Positions 32,377-40,246 of a stretch of 64,000 nt of DNA are shown one piece after another. The DNA is from Myxococcales bacterium (GTDB lineage Bacteria > Myxococcota_A > Polyangia > Haliangiales > Haliangiaceae), in NCBI GenBank assembly GCA_028287115.1, contig JAQBQF010000024.1, positions 1 to 64,000 of the forward strand. The letters run 5' to 3'. The notes below the pieces were generated by a model, which was not told the DNA's origin, did not search any database, and saw only the letters and a list, made by a program, of their open reading frames with translations. Within the stretch, counting starts at the first letter, position 1. Each line of letters begins with the position of its first letter. The position numbers were made by a program, and so were the translations under genes.

Positions 32377-34243
32377 CTGGTCGACGACGCCGCGGAATCC
32401 CCGGCGGGGGACGAGGCTAGCGGCCGCGCTCGCCTGTCTCGTGATCTGGGCGCTTCCCGCGCACGCTGGGGGCCGCAAGCGGATCGTCGTCGTCGAATTC
32501 GAGGGCCCGAAGGCCGACAAGTTCCACGACGACGTCGTGCGGCTGATCAAGAAGAACCACACCGTCGTGCCGACCGAGAAATGGGCCGGCATCGCCGAGG
32601 AGATGGATGCCGGCAAGCTCACCGACAAGAACGTCAAGAAGATCGCGAAGAAGCTCAAGATCGACGGCGTGATCACCGGCAAGATCGAGAAGCGGCGCGA
32701 CGAGTACATCATCCAGATCAAGCTGCGCGCCGGAACGTCCGGTGAGGTCGTCGGCAACCGCGTCGACACGAAGTCCGACGGCCCGCGGATCGATGGCAAG
32801 GCGAGCCGCGACATCAAAGAGGAGTTGCTCCCCGCGATCGACGAGCTCGAGGCGAATCACGGCGGCGCCAGTGAAGACGAGGACGCCGACAGCAAGCCGG
32901 TGAAGAAGAAGAAGGTCGCCGACGAAGGCGATGAAGAGGGCAAGCCGGCGAAGAAGGCGAAGAAGTCGTCCGATGATGAAGAGGACAAGCCGGCGAAGAA
33001 GGCGAAGAAGTCGTCCGACGATGAAGAGGACAAGCCGGCAAAGAAGTCGAAGAAGTCGGACGACGAAGACGGAGAGACCAAGCACGGCGGGTTCTCGAAG
33101 CGCGATGACGAGAGCCGCGGTGGCGACAAGGTCGGCAAGAAGGCGAAGTCCGACGATGACGAGGACAAGCCGTCGAAGAAGGCCAAGAAAGCGGATGACG
33201 AGGACAAGCCCGCGAAGAAATCGAAGCGGGACGATGACGAAGTAGCGGCGCTATCGACCAAGCACGACGACGAAGAGTCTCCGCTGCCGAAGACGAAGAA
33301 GCGCCCGAAGTCCGCAGACGATGAAGACGCCGGCGACGACGAGAAGCCGAGAAAGAAGAAGAAGGTCGCGAAGGCGGACGACGAAGAAGACGGCGGCAGC
33401 GCCGAAGCAGAGGCAGACACCGAGACCGACGCCGCGACGACCCTGTCGCCGAGTGAACGCGCGATCGACGCGATGGTCGGCATGTCGTTTGTCGCCCGCA
33501 GCCTCAAGTTCACCTACGACACGGATCTCGCGACACCGCCGCCGGGCTACAGCCAGTCGCTGCCGGTTGCCGGCGCGGTCGTCGATGTCATGGCGTTTCC
33601 GCTCGCGTTCGGCCACAAGCGCCACGACGTGCTCGCTGGGCTCGGCTTCTCGGTGCTCTACGACAAGGTGCTCGTCATCAACTCGCAGAAGTCATTCGTC
33701 GCGATGGATGGCACGAAGGCGGTCGCGAAGATCCCGACGAGCGAGTCGCGGTTCGGGGTAGGCGCGGTGTTTCGTTACCCGCTCGGCAAAGGCGCGAGCG
33801 CGCCCGTGGTCGGCGGCAGGCTCGGGTACATCGGCCAAGCGTTCTCGATCGGCTCGAAGCTCCCGAACGGAGATCCGGTCGACATTCCGAGCGTCGCCTA
33901 CTCGATGGTCGAGCTCGGCGGCCTCATTCGCTATCCGGCGACCCCGAAGATCGTGGTGAACGGAGACGCTTCGCTGCTGGTCGTGACCGGCACGGGTGAC
34001 ATGCAGAGTGCCGAGCAGTACGGCAAGGGCTCGGTGCTCGGCTTTCAGTTCACGGCCGGCCTGGATTACCTCGTGACGAAGAACATCTTCCTGCGCGGCT
34101 CGCTGAGGGTCGAACGGTTCGGCTACAAGTTCGACGGAACCGGCAAGCAGACGACGATGCGTGACAGCGACCCCGCACAGGATGTCGGCGGCGCGAGTGA
34201 CCTCTACTACGGCGGAACGGCTGCGGTCGGTTACCTGTATTGA
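32342..34243 (+). CDS. Secreted FlgO/TolB-like domain, Lys-Asp repeat and beta-barrel-like protein
   Basis: 633 residues from MTNSRSITSISSW, with GGGAG 6 bases upstream, inside the end of pilT. A signal peptide is visible (RLAAALACLVIWALPAHA). Residues about 45-160 (RKRIVVVEFEGPKADKF, DGVITGKIEKRRDEYIIQIKL) resemble the periplasmic FlgO/TolB N-terminal fold. Residues about 185-370 are a low-complexity linker of KKAKKSSDDEEDKPA repeats. The last 250 residues have alternating aromatic strands and end in GGTAAVGYLY, as outer-membrane beta-barrels do. It may bridge the periplasm to the outer membrane. A role with pili is suggested only by its neighbour pilT. Confidence 0.72.
   Translation: MTNSRSITSISSWSTTPRNPRRGTRLAAALACLVIWALPAHAGGRKRIVVVEFEGPKADKFHDDVVRLIKKNHTVVPTEKWAGIAEEMDAGKLTDKNVKKIAKKLKIDGVITGKIEKRRDEYIIQIKLRAGTSGEVVGNRVDTKSDGPRIDGKASRDIKEELLPAIDELEANHGGASEDEDADSKPVKKKKVADEGDEEGKPAKKAKKSSDDEEDKPAKKAKKSSDDEEDKPAKKSKKSDDEDGETKHGGFSKRDDESRGGDKVGKKAKSDDDEDKPSKKAKKADDEDKPAKKSKRDDDEVAALSTKHDDEESPLPKTKKRPKSADDEDAGDDEKPRKKKKVAKADDEEDGGSAEAEADTETDAATTLSPSERAIDAMVGMSFVARSLKFTYDTDLATPPPGYSQSLPVAGAVVDVMAFPLAFGHKRHDVLAGLGFSVLYDKVLVINSQKSFVAMDGTKAVAKIPTSESRFGVGAVFRYPLGKGASAPVVGGRLGYIGQAFSIGSKLPNGDPVDIPSVAYSMVELGGLIRYPATPKIVVNGDASLLVVTGTGDMQSAEQYGKGSVLGFQFTAGLDYLVTKNIFLRGSLRVERFGYKFDGTGKQTTMRDSDPAQDVGGASDLYYGGTAAVGYLY
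32942..33076 (+). repeat. 45-bp tandem repeat encoding Lys/Asp-rich units
   Basis: Three 45-bp units begin at 32942, 32987 and 33032, each starting AAGCCGGC(A/G)AAGAAG. The first two differ at very few bases; the third is diverged. They encode PAKKAKKSSDDEEDK-type blocks, which continue in degenerate form to about 33400. Confidence 0.85.
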
Positions 34244-34258
34244 TGGTAAACAAGGGCG

Positions 34259-36922
34259 GTGAAGGCCGCCGACGTACGCCGTAAGTTCCTCGAATTCTTC
34301 AAGAGCAAGGGTCACGAAGTCGTGGCTTCGAGCTCGCTCGTTCCGAGCAACGACCCGACGTTGCTGTTCGCCGTCGCCGGAATGGTCCAGTTCAAGGACG
34401 TGTTCACGGGGATCGAGAAGCGTTCGTACACGCGCGCCGCGACGTCGCAGAAGTGCGTGCGCGCCGGCGGCAAGCAGAACGATCTCGACGAGGTCGGCAA
34501 GACGGCACGGCATCACACGTTCTTCGAGATGCTCGGTAACTTCTCGTTCGGTGACTACTTCAAGGAAGACGCGATCGCGTACGCCTGGGAGCTGCTGACC
34601 GAGGTCTACAAGATCGACAAGAGCCGGCTCGTGATCACCGTGTTCGGCGGCGATGCCGACGAGAAGCTCGGCGCCGATGACGAGGCGCGTGCGATCTGGA
34701 AGCGAGTCACCGGCTTGTCGGATGACCGGATCATCGGCCTCGGCAAGAAGGACAACTTTTGGGCTGCCGGCGATGTCGGACCGATGGGCCCGTGCTCGGA
34801 GATCCATTACTTCATCGACGGCGCTCCGAAGGCGTGGCCGACGACGGATCCGGCGACCTGGAAGGGTTGGCTCGAGATCTGGAACCTCGTGTTCATGCAG
34901 TTCGAGCGGCGGACCGTCGGTGGCCCGCTGTTTGCGCTGCCGGCACCGTCGATCGATACCGGTGCCGGGCTCGAGCGCGTGACGTCGGTCGTGCAAGGCG
35001 TGACGTCGAACTACGACACCGATCTGTTCACCGGGATCCTCGCGAAGGCCGCGCAGCTGTCCGGCAAGAAGTACGGCGCGAATCCCGATGCCGACACGTC
35101 GATGCGCGTGATCGCGGACCACGCGCGATGCACCGCGTTCCTGATCGCCGACGGGGTGTTTCCGGACAAGACCGGGCGCAACTACGTCCTGCGCCGGATC
35201 TTCCGGCGTGCAGTACGCCACGGCAAGCTGCTCGGGATCGACAAGCCGTTCATGCACGAGGTGTGCAAGGAGGTCGTCGCGGAGATGGGCGCGCAGTATC
35301 CCGAGCTCGTCGAGCGTCAGACGACGATCACCGAGGTCGCGCTCGAAGAGGAGAAGCGGTTTCGAGACACGCTCGATCGCGGTCTCAAGCTGCTCGACGA
35401 GGAATTCGGGGCGCTGACCAAGCAGGGTAAGAAACAAGTCCCGGGTCAGACCGTGTTCACGCTGTACGACACGTTCGGGTTTCCCGATGACCTGACCGAG
35501 ATCATCGCGAACGAGCGCGGATTCACGGTCGACAAGGCCGGGTTCGACGCCGAGATGGCGAAGGCGCAGGAGCGCAGCAAGTTCTCGGGCTCGGATCAGG
35601 AAGCGATCACGAGCGAGATCAAGGCGGTCGCGAAGGAGCTCGGCGCGACGAAGTTCCTCGGGTACGAAGGGCGCGGCACGACCGGCGAGGGCGTCGTCAA
35701 GGCGATCCTCGTCGAGGGGCAGCGCGTACAGAATGCCGGCAACGGCGCGAAGGTCTCGCTGGTGTTCGACCAGACGCCGTTCTACGGTGAGAGCGGCGGG
35801 CAGATCGGCGACACCGGCCAGGTGACGGCGGCGAGCGCCACCGTCCGGATCGATGACACGAAGAAGCCGGCGGGCGATGTCCACGTGCTCGTCGGCACGG
35901 TGACGAAGGGCTCGATCGCGGTCGGTGACAAGGTCAGCTTCGCAGTCGACGACGAGCGCCGCGAACGGATCCGCGCGAATCACTCGGCGACGCACCTGTT
36001 GCATCACGCGCTCAAGCACGTGCTCGGCAATCACGTCGCGCAGAAGGGCTCGCTCGTCGCGCCGGATCGCCTGCGGTTCGACTTCGCGCACTTCTCGCCG
36101 ATGACCGAAGACCAGAAGCGCAAGGTCGAGGATCTCGTCAACGACGAGATTCGTCGCAACAAGGACTCGGTGATCGAGGTGTTGCCGATCGAGCAGGCGA
36201 AGCAGCGCGGCGCCGTCGCGATGTTCGGCGAGAAATACGGCGACCAGGTTCGCGTCGTGTCGATCGGCGGCGAGTCGATCGAGTTCTGCGGCGGCACGCA
36301 CGTGCGGCGCGCGGGCGACATCGGCATGTTCAAGATCCTCAGCGAGGCCGGCGTCGCGCAAGGCGTGCGGCGGATCGAGGCGGTGACCGGCGCGGGTGCG
36401 CTCGACTATCTGCGCAAGCTCGAGGACGAGCTCGGCAAGACCGGACAGCGGCTCAAGGCACAACCGTTCGAGGTCGCGACGCGCGTCGAGAAGATGCTCG
36501 ATGATCAGAAGGCGCTCGATCGCGAGATCGAGAAGCTCAAGCAGCGCCTCGCCTCCGGCGGTGGCGGCCGCGATCTGCTCGCCGAGACCGTGACGATCAA
36601 AGGCATCAAGGTGCTCGCGGCGTCGATCGAGGTCGATGACGCCAAGGTCCTGCGCGATACGGGCGATCAGCTACGCGACAAGCTCGGCTCCGGCGTCGTC
36701 GTGCTCGCGGGCACCGGCGGCGCCGAGGTCAAGCTCGTCGCGATGGTCACCAAAGATCTCGTCGGCAAGGTCCAGGCAGGCAAGCTGCTCGCCGAGGTCG
36801 CGACGATGCTCGGCGGACGCGCAGGCGGTAAGCCCGAGATGGCGCAAGGCGGCGGCAAAGATGCAGCGGCGGTGCCGCAGGCGCTCGATGCCGCGCGCAA
36901 GTGGGTCGAAGCGAACGCCTAG
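34259..36922 (+). CDS. alaS: Alanine-tRNA ligase
   Basis: 887 residues with a GTG start. The catalytic core has VASSSLVPSNDPTLLFAVAGM and the tRNA-Ala binding loop SQKCVRAGGKQNDLDEVG. The middle shows SIDTGAGLERV. The editing domain has the zinc site HSATHLLHHAL plus FCGGTHVRRAGDIG. A coiled coil (RVEKMLDDQKALDREIEKLK) leads to the C-Ala domain with GGRAGGKPEMAQGGGKD at the end. Length is normal. It charges tRNA-Ala with alanine and clears mischarged Ser and Gly. It starts 15 bp after the barrel-like protein gene, preceded by AAGGGCG, so it may share that transcript. Confidence 0.97.
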   Translation: MKAADVRRKFLEFFKSKGHEVVASSSLVPSNDPTLLFAVAGMVQFKDVFTGIEKRSYTRAATSQKCVRAGGKQNDLDEVGKTARHHTFFEMLGNFSFGDYFKEDAIAYAWELLTEVYKIDKSRLVITVFGGDADEKLGADDEARAIWKRVTGLSDDRIIGLGKKDNFWAAGDVGPMGPCSEIHYFIDGAPKAWPTTDPATWKGWLEIWNLVFMQFERRTVGGPLFALPAPSIDTGAGLERVTSVVQGVTSNYDTDLFTGILAKAAQLSGKKYGANPDADTSMRVIADHARCTAFLIADGVFPDKTGRNYVLRRIFRRAVRHGKLLGIDKPFMHEVCKEVVAEMGAQYPELVERQTTITEVALEEEKRFRDTLDRGLKLLDEEFGALTKQGKKQVPGQTVFTLYDTFGFPDDLTEIIANERGFTVDKAGFDAEMAKAQERSKFSGSDQEAITSEIKAVAKELGATKFLGYEGRGTTGEGVVKAILVEGQRVQNAGNGAKVSLVFDQTPFYGESGGQIGDTGQVTAASATVRIDDTKKPAGDVHVLVGTVTKGSIAVGDKVSFAVDDERRERIRANHSATHLLHHALKHVLGNHVAQKGSLVAPDRLRFDFAHFSPMTEDQKRKVEDLVNDEIRRNKDSVIEVLPIEQAKQRGAVAMFGEKYGDQVRVVSIGGESIEFCGGTHVRRAGDIGMFKILSEAGVAQGVRRIEAVTGAGALDYLRKLEDELGKTGQRLKAQPFEVATRVEKMLDDQKALDREIEKLKQRLASGGGGRDLLAETVTIKGIKVLAASIEVDDAKVLRDTGDQLRDKLGSGVVVLAGTGGAEVKLVAMVTKDLVGKVQAGKLLAEVATMLGGRAGGKPEMAQGGGKDAAAVPQALDAARKWVEANA

Positions 36923-36982
36923 TTCCTTCGCGCTGATCGATCACGCGAGCCTGGCGTGCGGTCGCGACCTCGGAATCGGACG

Positions 36983-37116
36983 AACCGCCGAGGCGCCGAG
37001 GCGCCAAGACCGATCCAAGTGGTGGTGATCGAACCGGTCACGGTGGTCGCGGCACGCGTCGTCGATTCAATGATGGTCAGTTACTCTGACCTTGGCGCCT
37101 CTGCGACTTGGCGGTT
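36983..37116. repeat. 134-bp MITE-like element with imperfect 26-bp inverted ends
   Basis: The left end at 36983-37008 begins AACCGCCGAGGCGCC. The right end at 37091-37116 finishes GCGACTTGGCGGTT. The two are reverse complements at 23 of 26 positions. The 82 bp between are non-coding. It lies between the convergent alaS and the unknown gene at 37168, so as RNA it could also form a large hairpin terminator. The rest of the 245-bp gap shows nothing else. Confidence 0.65.
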
Positions 37117-37167
37117 GATCTGGGTCTGAGGTCGTGATCACTCGAATCGAGATGTCTGGGCTGTGCT

Positions 37168-37590
37168 CTACCGAGTCGGCCACTCGAGCTCGAGTGCATC
37201 CTTGGGTCCGAGCGCGAGCCATTGCGCGTGGAGCTCTGCAAGGCGGCCTTCGATCTGCGCGAGCTCGTCGGCGGTCGCGGGCACCGTCTCTACCCGGGCG
37301 CCCGGTACTTGAAACCATGCGACGACGAGCTCGGCGCGCTGGGCTTCGGCGCGCGCCTCCTGAGGCATCGTCTTCCACGCGCCGGCCGCTTCCGGAATCG
37401 GAACGCCGGATGCGACCGTGCCGAAGAATGCGCGGCGCAGCCCGAGGAGATCCTCGACGACAAGATGGATCAGGTCGTGCGGGATGCCGGGATGGCCTGG
37501 GATCGGACCGTAGGTCTCGGTCCCGTCGGCGCGGCGGCAGGACATCACGTGCGGCTTGCCGGGTGGGCTCTTGCGGAACCGGACCTTCAC
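37168..37590 (-). CDS. Hypothetical protein
   Basis: 140 residues, not recognised as a named family. The first half, KSPPGKPHVMSCRRADGTET followed by YGPIPGHPGIPHDLIHLVVE, is compact and looks like a conserved globular domain. PGIPHDLIH has the character of a metal- or substrate-binding loop, and RAFFGTVASG follows. The second half is an alanine- and glutamate-rich helix pair (DELAQIEGRLAELHAQWLAL), probably a coiled coil. There is no signal peptide or membrane span. It sits 17 bp upstream of the stop side of the next minus-strand gene but appears to have its own start region. It might be a small enzyme-associated protein; nothing in the context fixes a role. Confidence 0.65.
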   Translation of the reverse strand: MKVRFRKSPPGKPHVMSCRRADGTETYGPIPGHPGIPHDLIHLVVEDLLGLRRAFFGTVASGVPIPEAAGAWKTMPQEARAEAQRAELVVAWFQVPGARVETVPATADELAQIEGRLAELHAQWLALGPKDALELEWPTR

Positions 37591-37606
37591 GGCAAGCAGC
37601 TTAGCG

Positions 37607-39517
37607 CTACGGGTAATGCCCGACGAGCGTCACTCCCGAGTAGGCGGCATACCCGCGCAGCATCACGTAGTAGTCGGTCGCGGTCGGGCTCGAGAACGTG
37701 CACGTCTCGGTGTTGCCGGTGAGGTACGGGCGACAATCGAACGTCGACGTCGTGGGCTTGCTGCCTTTGCGCACGTAGAGGTCGGCGTCCCCCGAGCCGC
37801 CGCTGATCGAGAACACGACCTGGCTCTGTCCCGCGGGTACCGTGAGCTTCCAGAACTGCTGCGAGCTCGTCGCACCCGAGATGCCGGTGACAGGTGTGTT
37901 GTTCGCGAGCGCGGGCGTCGTGTCGGTCACGCCGCCGCTGTAAGACGCCTTGAGCGATGCGCCGGAGTACGCCGCGTAGCCGTTGAGCATGATGTACCAG
38001 TTGCCGGCGGCGGGATTCGTGAACGAGCAGCTCTCGGCATTGCCGGTGAGGTACGGACGGCAATCGTACGTGGTGAGGGTCGGCGCGCTGCCCGAGCGTA
38101 CGTAGAGATCGGCGTCGCCGCTGCCACCGGACAGCGTGACCGTCAGCGTGGTTTGGCCGGCGGGCACGGCGATCACGAAGTTTGCCTGCGCGTTCGTCGC
38201 GCCCGACAGGCCGGTGACCGCGACGTTATTCGTGAGGACGGTCGTGCCGCCGCCACCGCCGCCGCCGCCGCTGATCGTGAGAGAAGCTGAAGCGGTGTGC
38301 GACGTCGCGCCCGAGGTGCCTTTGACCGTGAACGACGTCGTGCTGCTCGCCGCGGTCGACGCGGCAGTCAGTGTCAGTGTCGAGCTGGCGCCCGCGGTGA
38401 CCGAGGTCGGCGAGAACGAGCCGGTGACACCGGTCGGCAGGCCGGAGACGGACAGTGCGACGGTCTGGGTGCTACCGCCGATCACGCTCGTCGAGACCGT
38501 GAAAGAGGCCGAGCTGCCGGGCGCGACCGTCGCGCTGCTCGGCGAGACGGCGACGCCGAAGTCCGGCGAGGTCTGCGTCGAGCGGGTCGTGATGCAGGCG
38601 TTCTGCTGATTCGACCACTCCTTTTGGACCGTGTACGTGACGCTGTCGGTGCCGGTGAACGTGCCCTGCGTCGCGTTGCAGATATCGCCGATCTCGCCGT
38701 TCGTGCTGTCGTACCAGGCGAGTGGTGGGCCGACGACCGTCGATAGACCGACCTCGGCATCGGTGACGGTCTCGATCAGCTCGTGCGATGCGACCGATGT
38801 TTGATTCGCGAACGCACTCGCCGCGCCGCCGCAGCCGGAGGCGCAGGCACCGGTCATATCGGGCATCACACCGTAGTAGACGTTCTGCGAGCCGATCTTG
38901 AACGTGCCGTGATACGCGCAGAACACGGAGCACGAAGCCGAGCCGCTCGGATCCGTGATCGTCTTTCCAGCGGGGAAGTGCACCATATAGATGGTGTTGT
39001 CGCTGGCGGGCGGCAGCGTCCCGCTTCCGATCTTGGCGGCGAGCTCGGCTTGGATGCTCGCGTCCGTGATCGTCGAACCGTTGTGCGCCGAGGTCGGCGA
39101 GATCGTCGTTTGCGCCGCGAGCGAGCCGCGGCCGATCGCCTGCGAAGGTGAGCTCGTATTGTATTCGGTCAACCAGTCGAACACGCCGCTCGACATCATC
39201 TGCTGATAGGCGCCGGCCATGCTGCCGGGCCCGCTCGCGTTCAGTTGCGAGATGTACGTTCCGGATCCGTAGAGCACCTGTACGACCGAGGCGTTCTGCA
39301 CGACCTTGCCGCCGTAGTAGGTCAGGTGCGCGCTCGCCGCGGCGAACGGATGGACGCCGTTGTTCTGGACGGGCATCGCGTGGACCTGCTCGCCGTACGT
39401 GATGTCATCGCCCTGCGGACGATTGGGATCTTCGGGGCCGCTCGGTGCTTCCGCGACGCACGCGGTGAGCAGCGTGAAAGCCAATGCGATCTGGTGATGC
39501 CGAAACTCGATCTTCAT
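37607..39517 (-). CDS. Secreted lipoprotein with EXORDIUM-like metalloprotease-type domain and two PPC domains
   Basis: 636 residues from MKIEFRHHQIALAF, with AGGAG 10 bases upstream. The signal ends in TLLTAC, a lipobox. Residues about 55-310 contain SVASHELIETVTDAEVG followed by WYDSTNGEIGDICN; this pairing matches bacterial relatives of plant EXORDIUM/PHI-1 proteins, with a HExxE-type possible metal site. A Ser/Thr-rich Ig-like domain follows (VSPSSATVAPGSSASFTVS). A Gly8 linker then precedes two pre-peptidase C-terminal (PPC) beta-sandwiches, each with SGGSGDADLYVRxGS and DCRPYLTGN. The protein is probably anchored outside the cell and may be autoprocessed. Myxobacterial predatory hydrolases often carry PPC domains. 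Confidence 0.8.
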   Translation of the reverse strand: MKIEFRHHQIALAFTLLTACVAEAPSGPEDPNRPQGDDITYGEQVHAMPVQNNGVHPFAAASAHLTYYGGKVVQNASVVQVLYGSGTYISQLNASGPGSMAGAYQQMMSSGVFDWLTEYNTSSPSQAIGRGSLAAQTTISPTSAHNGSTITDASIQAELAAKIGSGTLPPASDNTIYMVHFPAGKTITDPSGSASCSVFCAYHGTFKIGSQNVYYGVMPDMTGACASGCGGAASAFANQTSVASHELIETVTDAEVGLSTVVGPPLAWYDSTNGEIGDICNATQGTFTGTDSVTYTVQKEWSNQQNACITTRSTQTSPDFGVAVSPSSATVAPGSSASFTVSTSVIGGSTQTVALSVSGLPTGVTGSFSPTSVTAGASSTLTLTAASTAASSTTSFTVKGTSGATSHTASASLTISGGGGGGGGTTVLTNNVAVTGLSGATNAQANFVIAVPAGQTTLTVTLSGGSGDADLYVRSGSAPTLTTYDCRPYLTGNAESCSFTNPAAGNWYIMLNGYAAYSGASLKASYSGGVTDTTPALANNTPVTGISGATSSQQFWKLTVPAGQSQVVFSISGGSGDADLYVRKGSKPTTSTFDCRPYLTGNTETCTFSSPTATDYYVMLRGYAAYSGVTLVGHYP

Positions 39518-40246
39518 ATCCGACTGCTCCTGTTCGAAGTGCCTAAGCCCGCCCACCGTGTGCAGGCACGTTACGCATTCGAGACGCAGGAGCAGAGAAC
39601 TGACTGCTGACGCCTGATGTGCGAAGTGATGGAGAATCCTTTCGCAATTCGTGCACCTACAGCGTGCGCAGTGTGCGTTGAGCTGGAGCGTCGTCGCATG
39701 ACGTGCGCGAATGGAGGTACGTCATGATCTCAACGAGATGATCGATCCGGCGCGGATCGCCTGACAGATCGAGGCATCAGTCGCGCGATCGGTCAGTGGG
39801 ATCGTGAACGCCGGTTGACGTCCAGGCGTTCAGCGAGACGCGTCATGAGCGTGCGGCGTGGGCACAGTCATCGCCAATGTCAGCACCACGAAGCTCGCCT
39901 TGCCTCGCGTCACGGAGATCTCGCCTTCCGTCGCGAGCCGTCCGAAGTGACGGACGAGCGCAGCGCTGCTCGCGCCGGCCTGCGTACCGAGCTCATCGAA
40001 CCGATCGACGCGATCACGCCGCGCGTCTGGTTTGTAGGGAACATCCACGAATCCTCGGCGAGACCTTAGGAACGCGGGTTCGCGAGAGCGTGCATCGTGG
40101 CGGTACTCAACCACCCGAGATCATGTGGCGTTCTCATCATCGAACACCCGGATTTCACCGATCCGAACCATGCGAGTCACGTGGGTTTGACGCGGTGCCT
40201 CGCAAGACGGGATAATTCGCGCTGACCCGCCCGAGCGGGAAACGCC
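39518..40246. other. 729-bp gap without a convincing gene
   Basis: The lipoprotein gene's ribosome binding site is at 39526-39530. The rest shows stop codons in all frames except a weak minus-strand frame of 94 codons (39830-40114) with poor codon bias and no recognisable domain. GGAGG at 39714 precedes an ATG that reads only five codons. Promoters for the flanking lipoprotein and PilZ-like genes must lie here, but I see no clear consensus. Confidence 0.5.

Noticed and set aside
32942..33400. Lys/Asp repeats in the protein at 32342 considered as a histone-H1-like DNA-binding gene of its own.
   Set aside because: They are part of one continuous frame with a signal peptide before and a barrel-like domain after, so the region should be outside the cytoplasm.
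37130..37190. tRNA-like pattern on the minus strand (GACTCGGTAGAGCACAGCC followed by a T-loop-like GATTCGAGTG).
   Set aside because: The D-arm-like part overlaps the last codons and stop of the gene at 37168, the anticodon arm is missing (only about 15 bases separate the two motifs), and no acceptor stem pairs.
39830..40114. Minus-strand open frame of 94 codons in the gap before the PilZ-like gene.
   Set aside because: Composition is arginine-rich like other antisense frames, there is no ribosome binding site and no recognisable domain; treated as non-coding.
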